Below are positions 58,527-64,000 of a stretch of DNA of 64,000 nt, in pieces. Location: contig NZ_JACHBR010000001.1 of the NCBI RefSeq assembly GCF_014200435.1, forward strand, positions 4,247,501 to 4,311,500, written 5' to 3'. The stretch's first letter is position 1, and the number at the start of each line of letters is the position of its first letter. The notes beneath the pieces were generated by a model. That model was given only the letters and a program-made list of their open reading frames with translations, had not been told where the DNA came from and did no database searches. The DNA comes from Sphaerisporangium krabiense (GTDB lineage Bacteria; Actinomycetota; Actinomycetes; Streptosporangiales; Streptosporangiaceae). A program made the translations under genes and the position numbers.

Positions 58527-60377
58527 TCACGCGGCGGTGCCGGAGGCGTCCAGCGGGGCCAGGTCCGGGTTGACGATCAGCAGGTGGCCATGGGCGTGCC
58601 GGGCCAGCTCGCGTCCCGCGCCGGCGTCCATCAGCGCCGCTACGCCGCCGTGGGACGGCGCGCCGATCACGATCAGCCGCGCGCCGAGCCGGTTGGCGTG
58701 CTGGGCGACCATGCGTCCCGCCGCCCCGTGCCCGGCGGCGGTGAGCAGCACGTGCCCGACCGCGGGGATGTCCTGGTCGGCGAGCCGCCGCAGGTGCCGC
58801 CTGACGGTGGCGCGCGCGGCGCCGACGCTCTCGACGTCCGCCACGGCCTCGCCGGTCACGACGCCCTCCCGCGCGTGCAGGACGTGGACGGCGCGCCCGC
58901 TCAGCGCGGCGAGCCGGGCCGCGGCGGCGGTCACCCGCTCGGCCGCGGGGGAGTCGTCCACGGCGGCCACGATCGGCGCCCCGGCGCCCGGGTCGGCCGG
59001 GGGCGGCGTGGGGTGCCCGTTGCCCTCCAGCGTGACCACCGCGACGTAGGAGGACGGCGCACCCGAAGGCGTCGCGTCCGGCCCGTCGACCGGCCCGTCG
59101 ACCGGCCCGTCGACCGGCGCAGTGACCGGCCCAGTGAGCGGCTCAGCCGCCGTTCCGCTCACGGGCTCCGCCTCGTCCACTCCGGCCGCCTGGACGCGCT
59201 CGGCGTGCTGGAGGTGGCCGTGCGCGGTGGCCAGGATGGCGATGCCGAGGACCAGGGTGCCCGCGCCGATGTAGAACGGCACGTGGATGTTGGTGTGCTC
59301 GACGAGCTTGCCCGCCACGAACGGCGCGAGCCCGCCGCCGATGAAGCGGACGAACCCGTACGCGGCCGAGGCGATCGGGCGCTCGACCGACGAGACCGTC
59401 ATCACCGCCTGCGTGGTGACGGTGTTGTTCACGCCGATGAAGACGCCCGCGACGATGACGGCGGTGACCAGCACGGGCGGGTGCGTCGTCCAGATGGCGA
59501 TGACCAGCACCGTGACGGCGAACAGGGCCAGGTTCACGTACAGGGTGCGGGCGATGCCGAAGCGGTTCTGCAGCCACGGCGCCCCGAACACCGCGAAGAC
59601 CGCGACCAGCAGGCCCCAGCCGGTGAACACGAAGCCGAGCTGGATCGCGTCCAGCTCCATGGGGAAGGGCGCGTAGCCGAGCACGGTGAAGAACGCCCAG
59701 TTGTAGCAGAGGGCGGTGAGCGACATCGTGAGCAGGCCGCGGTGCCGCAGCGCGCGCAGCGGTTCCATGATCCCGGTCTTGCGTCGCGGGCGCGGGGTGG
59801 GCTGGACGAGGACGAAGGTGGCGAGGAGGGCGACGGCCATCAGCGCGGCGACGCCGAAGAACGGCCCGCGCCAGCTGATGTGCCCGAGCAGTCCGCCGAG
59901 CAGCGGGCCGACCGCGATGCCGACCCCCAGCGCCGCCTCGTACAGGATGATCGCGCCCACGAACCCGCCGCTGGCCGAGGCGACGATGACGGCGAGTGAG
60001 GTGGCGATGAACAGGGCGTTGCCGACGCCCCACCCGGCGCGGAACCCGACGATCGCCCCGATGCCCGGCGAGGCGCCCGCGAGCGCGCTGAACACGACGA
60101 TCAGCGTGAGGCCCGCCAGCAGCGTGTGCTTGGCGCCGATCCGGCTGGACACCCAGCCGGTGATGAGCATGGCCACCGCGGTGACGACCAGGTAGCTCGT
60201 GAAGAGCAGCGTGACCTGGCTCGGCGTGGCGTTCAGCTCGTGGGAGATCGCGGGCAGGATCGGGTCCACGAGGCCGATCCCCATGAACGAGACCACGCAG
60301 GCGAAGGCGACGGCGAAGACGGCCTTGGGCTGCTTGAAGGGGCTCACGCTCGCGCCGCCGGCAGGGTGGCTGCTCAT
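58527..60377 (-). CDS. MFS drug-type transporter fused to a universal stress protein domain
   Basis: The 616-residue protein has a 12-helix MFS part (residues 15-400). It includes GIGLVDPILPAISHELNATP, ITGWVSSRIGAKHTLLAGLT and LYEAALGVGIAVGPLLGGLL, typical of Bcr/CflA or tetracycline-type exporters. A Pro/Gly/Asp linker encoded by 12-bp repeats leads to a C-terminal USP domain: PIVAAVDDSPAAERVTAAAA, VLHAREGVVTG and GARLIVIGAPSHGGVAALMD ending in ARHAHGHLLIVNPD. USP domains often bind ATP or cAMP, so transport may be tied to energy state. It lies 34 bases downstream of a marR gene and is probably repressed by it. Confidence 0.88.
   Translation of the reverse strand: MSSHPAGGASVSPFKQPKAVFAVAFACVVSFMGIGLVDPILPAISHELNATPSQVTLLFTSYLVVTAVAMLITGWVSSRIGAKHTLLAGLTLIVVFSALAGASPGIGAIVGFRAGWGVGNALFIATSLAVIVASASGGFVGAIILYEAALGVGIAVGPLLGGLLGHISWRGPFFGVAALMAVALLATFVLVQPTPRPRRKTGIMEPLRALRHRGLLTMSLTALCYNWAFFTVLGYAPFPMELDAIQLGFVFTGWGLLVAVFAVFGAPWLQNRFGIARTLYVNLALFAVTVLVIAIWTTHPPVLVTAVIVAGVFIGVNNTVTTQAVMTVSSVERPIASAAYGFVRFIGGGLAPFVAGKLVEHTNIHVPFYIGAGTLVLGIAILATAHGHLQHAERVQAAGVDEAEPVSGTAAEPLTGPVTAPVDGPVDGPVDGPDATPSGAPSSYVAVVTLEGNGHPTPPPADPGAGAPIVAAVDDSPAAERVTAAAARLAALSGRAVHVLHAREGVVTGEAVADVESVGAARATVRRHLRRLADQDIPAVGHVLLTAAGHGAAGRMVAQHANRLGARLIVIGAPSHGGVAALMDAGAGRELARHAHGHLLIVNPDLAPLDASGTAA
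59080..59139 (-). repeat. 12-bp tandem repeat in the MFS-USP linker
   Basis: Five units follow each other: three exact GGCCCGTCGACC copies (59080-59115), then GGCGCAGTGACC and GGCCCAGTGAGC. On the coding strand they give a Gly-Pro-Val-Asp/Thr type repeat (GPVDGPVDGPVDGP). The length is a multiple of three, so copy number changes keep the frame. Confidence 0.9.
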
Positions 60378-60411
60378 CGGTACCTCGGCTTTCGCGCTGA
60401 TCGGACGGGGG

Positions 60412-60882
60412 TCACAGGGGACGGCGGACGGTCCAGCGGTCCTCGGGGACGAGCCGCGTGAGCCGGTCGATGGCGGGGGCGGCCGCGAGCAGGGCGGCGC
60501 GGTCGTCCTCGCCGAGCCGGGCCATCAGCTCGGCGAGCATGCCGGCGCGGGTGCCGCGGCGCTCCGCCAGGGCGGCGCGGCCGGCGTCGGTGATGTGGAC
60601 CTGGACGACCCGCCGGTCCTCGGGGTCGCCCGCGCGGGCGACCAGGCCGCTGTCCTGCAGGCGGGACACGAGCTGGGTCATGGCGGGCTGGGTGACGCCC
60701 TCGCGGGCGGCCAGCTCGGTCAGGCGGCACGGCCCCGAGCGTTCCAGGGTGCCGAGGGCGGCGACCGCGGTGAGGGACAGGTCGCCGCGCGCGCCGAGCC
60801 GGACCAGGAAGCGGGTCAGCCGTTCGAAGGCCGCCGTGACGTCGGCGGCGGGGAAGTCGCGGGCCGAACCGGGAATTTCCAT
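60412..60882 (-). CDS. MarR family transcriptional regulator
   Basis: The 156-residue protein is a winged-helix MarR protein: LSLTAVAALGTLERSGPCRL, ELAAREGVTQPAMTQLVSRL and the wing EDRRVVQVHITDAGRAAL. The DPEDRR element is the family hallmark. It is the first gene of an operon with the MFS-USP exporter. Quasi-palindromic AT-rich sequence just upstream would serve as its operator. The likely role is derepression of the exporter by a toxic compound. Confidence 0.93.
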   Translation of the reverse strand: MEIPGSARDFPAADVTAAFERLTRFLVRLGARGDLSLTAVAALGTLERSGPCRLTELAAREGVTQPAMTQLVSRLQDSGLVARAGDPEDRRVVQVHITDAGRAALAERRGTRAGMLAELMARLGEDDRAALLAAAPAIDRLTRLVPEDRWTVRRPL

Positions 60883-60910
60883 AACACGCTTATATCACCG
60901 CATTATGCAA
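60883..60910. promoter_or_regulatory. MarR operator/promoter region
   Basis: The AT-rich stretch before marR contains GCATTATGC (60900-60908), a palindrome around a central T, within TTGCATAATGCGG on the minus strand. Such short palindromes at the -10 region are typical MarR sites. Confidence 0.5.
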
Positions 60911-61140
60911 CTTTCCAACCGCCGGGATCCGCACGTCAGATGTGGACATTCCTTCTATGCCTGAGCTGATGGACACGGATGCCGATCCGTCCCGGTCTCC
61001 GTACCGTAGAGATCATGGCCGGGGGCGCAGGACAGAACGGGCGGTTGTGCGGTACGACGGAAGGTGTGAGCGATCCCCCTCGCACTACCATCTCGCGTGA
61101 CCGGAATGCTTTTGGTGTGGTCGGTACCGGAACGGTGGAG

Positions 61141-61971
61141 ATGGACGACGGTGAACGCGGCATGCTGCCGGCCGCCGTGCGCCCGTTGTTCGGCGACGCC
61201 GGCGGTGGCGGACGCACCCTCTCCGTGGAGCTGCCTCCCGGAGAGCTGGTCTGGCCCGACCCCACCTACGCCCGCTTCCCCGCGCGGCGCCGTCCGGCCT
61301 TCTGGCTCAGCGAGGACCCCGCGCCGGGGGCGCTGTGGGCACAGTTGCGCGCCGAGCACCCGAGGTCGGGCCTGTGGCCCGTCCTGCTGGAGGAGTCGGT
61401 GCAGCCCTGGTCGGTCGGGCAGATCGCCCCGGACGCCGCCGCGGAGATCGACAACTACAACGTCGGCGCGTTCATGGCCGAGGTCTGGGACGACTGGGTC
61501 GTGCGGGCGCACCTCGAACAGATCGAGACCTTGGAGCCCTTCGGCCCGGTCTGCCCGGGCCCGGCCGACCCCGGCGTGCTGCGCACCGACCCCGACACCC
61601 TGGCCGACCAGTACGCGGCCGTGCTCGCCGAGCAGGGCATGCCCCTCGGCCTGGCGGCCGTCCAGCGCGGGGCGGACGCGCTGGTCGTCATGGGATGGCA
61701 GGGGGCCCTGCACCACAACGAGTGGAACGTCCCGCTGGCCGCCGTCGTGCGGAGCTGGGAGGACCGCTTCGCGGCCCGCCTGGTGAGCATGGGGTTCAAC
61801 ACGCTGGAGCTGAGCGTCGCCGCGCCCCCGCAGACCCCGGCGCACGCCGTGCAGGTGGCCGCCGAGCACTGGGCGTTCTGCCCCGACGCGATCGTCCAGG
61901 GCGCGGGCACGCTCGTCGACTACGCCGAGCAGATCGTCGGCAAGTACACCTGGTCCTTCTGGTGGGACTGA
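61141..61971 (+). CDS. DUF4253 domain protein
   Basis: The 276-residue protein has an N-terminal part (TLSVELPPGELVWPDPTYAR) and a C-terminal DUF4253 domain that ends in ELSVAAPPQTPAHAVQVAAE, HWAFCPDAIVQG and the aromatic tail YTWSFWWD. The family is common in actinomycetes and has no known function. The first half contains FWLSEDPAPGALWAQL and PVLLEESVQPWSVG. The start may be 61141 or the ATG at 61162; neither has a good ribosome site. It seems to stand alone. Confidence 0.8.
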   Translation: MDDGERGMLPAAVRPLFGDAGGGGRTLSVELPPGELVWPDPTYARFPARRRPAFWLSEDPAPGALWAQLRAEHPRSGLWPVLLEESVQPWSVGQIAPDAAAEIDNYNVGAFMAEVWDDWVVRAHLEQIETLEPFGPVCPGPADPGVLRTDPDTLADQYAAVLAEQGMPLGLAAVQRGADALVVMGWQGALHHNEWNVPLAAVVRSWEDRFAARLVSMGFNTLELSVAAPPQTPAHAVQVAAEHWAFCPDAIVQGAGTLVDYAEQIVGKYTWSFWWD

Positions 61972-62167
61972 GCGGCGCCCGCGCTCATGAAGTCCGGCGA
62001 TGTCACGACACACGTATGAACCCGAACGATGGCGCGTGAGATGATGTCCGCGGTGCTTCGCCGGATCTCGGCGTGACCGAATCGGGGGCGGGGGCCACCG
62101 TCGTCGGGCGTGCGGTCGCGTGCGTGCGAGGCCCAGTGGTTGCCCGTCCAAGAGCAGGAGGTGCCGC

Positions 62168-62371
62168 ATGTCCGCCAACGCACCGGAGCCCGAGTCGGAG
62201 TCCAAGGCGTCCGACGACGAGTTGAAGCGCAAGTTCCGCGAGGCCCTCGAACGCAAGCGCCGCAGCCAGGCCGAGTCCAACGCCGCCGGCCGCGGCAAGA
62301 ACAACTCCAAGATCGCCGGCGCCCACGGCCCCGCCGCGGGCAAGCGCTCCTTCCGCCGCAAGAGCGGCTGA
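62168..62371 (+). CDS. Small DUF5302-type charged protein
   Basis: The 67-residue product is highly charged: DDELKRKFREALERKRRSQA, then a Gly/Asn/Lys-rich part (GRGKNNSKIAGAHGP) and a basic end (GKRSFRRKSG). This matches the short DUF5302 proteins conserved in actinomycetes, whose function is unknown. The 3' basic tail suggests nucleic acid contact. AGGAGGT lies at ideal distance before the ATG at 62168. It is likely expressed well, since the ribosome site is near consensus. Confidence 0.85.
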   Translation: MSANAPEPESESKASDDELKRKFREALERKRRSQAESNAAGRGKNNSKIAGAHGPAAGKRSFRRKSG

Positions 62372-62458
62372 CCCACCCACGGGCCGCCCCGCGATCGGCT
62401 CGCGCCCGCCACGGCCCACGTCCTCACCAGGCATGGCCGTGGCGGCCGCCGTGCGGGG

Positions 62459-62935
62459 TCAGGGAGCGGTGGGCCAGAACTGGAGTCGGAAGAACTCGGC
62501 GTGGTAGGCGTGGCGCGGGAAATCCGGCTCCGTGTCGTTCTCGAAGACCTTGCGCTGCACGCGCACGTTCCACACCGCGTCCCGCTCGCCCAGATCGAAG
62601 ACCGTGTGGAGTCGCTCATCCCCTTGGACGTCGCTCAGCGCGCTGATCTTCCCCGAGGTGATGAGAATCGTCCCGGACCACGCGTCCGCCGACCACACCT
62701 CCGTCGGCGGCCCCGACCATGACTCGTAGCGGACATGGACGGAGCCTTTGCCGGAAGGCTGCAAGGTGACGCCGTTGGGGCCGGTGTCCAGCCATTCGCC
62801 CTCGGCGGGCAGGCCGATCTCCCAGGCCGAGGGATCGGCGAGGCCGAGCTCCCCGTCCTCGTCCTCCACCGCCACGACGCCGTAGACCTCTCGGAGATTC
62901 TCGGGCTCCGTGAACGACCTGATGAGTTCCGCCAT
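62459..62935 (-). CDS. Hypothetical protein downstream of the nuclease gene
   Basis: I do not recognise the family. The 158-residue protein has no signal peptide or membrane helix. It is acidic in the first third (GVVAVEDEDGELGLADPSAW) and beta-rich later (SVHVRYESWSGPP, WNVRVQRKVFEND), with a conserved-looking end HAYHAEFFRLQFWPTAP. AAGGGAAG precedes the ATG. It follows the NucA/NucB-type gene on the same strand after a strong terminator hairpin. A cytoplasmic partner or immunity role is possible but nothing in the sequence shows it. Confidence 0.7.
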   Translation of the reverse strand: MAELIRSFTEPENLREVYGVVAVEDEDGELGLADPSAWEIGLPAEGEWLDTGPNGVTLQPSGKGSVHVRYESWSGPPTEVWSADAWSGTILITSGKISALSDVQGDERLHTVFDLGERDAVWNVRVQRKVFENDTEPDFPRHAYHAEFFRLQFWPTAP

Positions 62936-62959
62936 CTTCCCTTTTCCGTCTTTCGGGGA

Positions 62960-62991
62960 GACCGGGCGCCCCGGGGCCGGGGCGCCCGGTC
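62960..62991 (-). terminator. Terminator hairpin of the NucA/NucB-type gene
   Basis: GACCGGGCGCCCC (62960-62972) pairs perfectly with GGGGCGCCCGGTC (62979-62991) around a 6-nt loop. It lies 11 bases past the stop of the minus-strand gene at 63003. Confidence 0.88.
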
Positions 62992-63002
62992 AACGGGTCA
63001 CG

Positions 63003-64000
63003 TCACTGGGTGTCGACCCAGAAGATGTCGCTGGTGAGAATCCGGTTGTTCTTGAACCAGAACTTGAGCACCAGGCCGTGCTGAGTGTTCTCAAGGCTTG
63101 GGACGTACCATATCGAGAAGTTGTGGGGAGGTTTCGCGTACGCGGAACCCTGGGCGGTGGCCGCGAACGGGAACTCGTCGCAGTCCTTCCCCGCCTTCTT
63201 CTCCTTGTCCCAGCCCTTGAACTCGATCTCGCAGGTCCGTTCCGTGAAGCCGTGGTTGGCATCTCTCATCGGCGCGTGCGGAACCCGCGTGAGCGCGTTG
63301 CTCGTGCTGCCTCCGGGTATGTCCTTCGGGCCCTTGACGGTGGGGAAGGTCGGTCCTCCCGGCAGGGGATAGGTGACCGCGCCGGGGGTGAGCGCCCTCT
63401 TGACGTGGTCGTAGATGTTGGGGAACTTGACTCCCTTCGCGTTCTGGTCCCCGCGCGTCATGACCAGGGACGGCACGTGGGTCATGACCACACAGCCCCC
63501 CGGCTCGGCGTTCTTGTACCGCACGTAGTCAGCGGAATCGCAGCGCACCGTGTCGGAGACAGGGCTGTTGACGCTCTTGGGGTGCCTGCCGTCGGGCCAT
63601 TTGGTCGACATCTGAAGCGTGTACGTGCAGGACCCCAGCTTGTCGAGCCCGTCCATGCGGGTGGAGGTGTACCGGCCGGTGATGTGCCATTCCTGGGCGC
63701 TCGCGCCCTTCCACTCGCCGAGGGTGCGGTAGCCGGTCATCCCGCCGCCTCCCGGCAGGGTCTGGCAGGCGGTGTTGTTCATGGAGTCGTGCGGGTCGAT
63801 CAACGTGTTGCCGAACGCGATGGGGTAGTTGATCGGGGCGCTGCTCGTGTTGTCGACCCAGATGTGCTTGGACACCTCGAACCGGCGCTCGCGCTGCTTG
63901 GCCTGGATCCTGATCAGGATCCACCCGGTGGCCTCGCCGTCCTTGCTGCCGTTCCACCACCAGGTGGCGCGCCACCTGTGCATGCGGCAGAACGCGAAGC
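63003..64000 (-). CDS. Secreted NucA/NucB-type deoxyribonuclease, C-terminal part (5' end outside the window)
   Basis: The frame is open at base 64000, so the N-terminus and signal peptide are missing; an internal ATG at 63983 is probably not the start because FAFCRM continues upstream. The first part is beta-rich with several Cys (CQTLPGGGGM, GSCTYTLQ, DTVRCDSADY). The C-terminal part carries ERTCEIEFKGWDKEKKAGKD and CDEFPFAATAQGSAY, the catalytic Asp-Cys-Asp-Glu-Phe/Tyr-Pro-Phe motif of NucA/NucB sporulation nucleases. In actinomycetes such proteins are usually exported and may degrade external DNA. It is the second secreted nuclease gene in the window. Confidence 0.85.
   Translation of the reverse strand, partial: FAFCRMHRWRATWWWNGSKDGEATGWILIRIQAKQRERRFEVSKHIWVDNTSSAPINYPIAFGNTLIDPHDSMNNTACQTLPGGGGMTGYRTLGEWKGASAQEWHITGRYTSTRMDGLDKLGSCTYTLQMSTKWPDGRHPKSVNSPVSDTVRCDSADYVRYKNAEPGGCVVMTHVPSLVMTRGDQNAKGVKFPNIYDHVKRALTPGAVTYPLPGGPTFPTVKGPKDIPGGSTSNALTRVPHAPMRDANHGFTERTCEIEFKGWDKEKKAGKDCDEFPFAATAQGSAYAKPPHNFSIWYVPSLENTQHGLVLKFWFKNNRILTSDIFWVDTQ

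Noticed and set aside
1-64000. CRISPR arrays, tRNA or rRNA genes, insertion sequences, prophage
   Set aside because: No regularly spaced repeats, tRNA-like cloverleaf or transposase/integrase-like protein was seen. The repeats found are tandem coding repeats or short duplicated segments.

Overview
The window is 64 kb of chromosomal DNA from a very high-GC actinomycete. GTG starts are common, stop/start overlaps of the ATGA and GTGA type are frequent, and many gene products are secreted or membrane-bound. The gene content (XRE-TPR regulators, WYL and ECF42 regulators, M4/M28/M64 metallopeptidases, an Rsm22-type methyltransferase, a DUF5302 protein) fits Streptosporangiales best (Streptosporangium, Nonomuraea, Microbispora and relatives). 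That assignment is inference from protein character, not from a marker gene. No rRNA, tRNA, CRISPR array or intact transposon was recognised.

Layout. 0-8 kb: 5' end of a CASTOR/POLLUX-type channel gene, an SDR/TetR pair sharing palindromic operators, a VOC protein divergent from a WYL regulator, a catalase, a single-pass protein with two FtsX ectodomains, an alcohol dehydrogenase remnant and an MFS transporter. 8.5-24 kb is the most distinctive part. It holds three related secreted M4 metallopeptidases (one lacks a propeptide, one is fused to an M28 aminopeptidase), an XRE-TPR regulator, a MerR-XRE-TPR fusion regulator, a 35-codon secreted peptide gene, and an ECF42 sigma factor with its YciI partner. 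Two of the protease genes share a promoter, a roughly 210-nt leader and a CGAAATTTC motif. 24-35 kb: sulfotransferase/glycosyltransferase pair, acyltransferase, CopC, M64 peptidase, a second XRE-TPR regulator, a coiled-coil protein, an Rsm22-like methyltransferase and a polyprenol-phosphate mannosyltransferase.

35-44 kb is a signalling and export block. A lipoprotein, an OmpR-type two-component system and a divergent adaptor/ATPase/permease operon (MacB-like) are followed by a serine hydrolase translationally coupled to a NarL-type two-component system. 44-49 kb: cupin, Gfo/Idh oxidoreductase and a glycerol uptake operon (glpF-glpK). 49-54 kb: secreted HNH nuclease, an NTF2-like protein behind a palindromic operator, and a cell-wall module in which LysR and a class-A-like serine hydrolase are divergent from a penicillin-binding protein. 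54-64 kb: hemerythrin, WGR-propeller fusion, an IMPase-family enzyme with an altered metal motif, an MHS transporter, a MarR-controlled MFS-USP fusion, small conserved proteins and the C-terminal part of a secreted NucA/NucB-type nuclease.

Common themes are secreted hydrolases paired with cytoplasmic regulators, and small decayed gene ends in the intergenic spaces. The most interesting hypothesis is that the TPR-containing XRE regulators, each next to a secreted metallopeptidase, sense peptides released outside the cell. The small secreted peptide at 11617-11724 is a candidate signal, but only by position and form.
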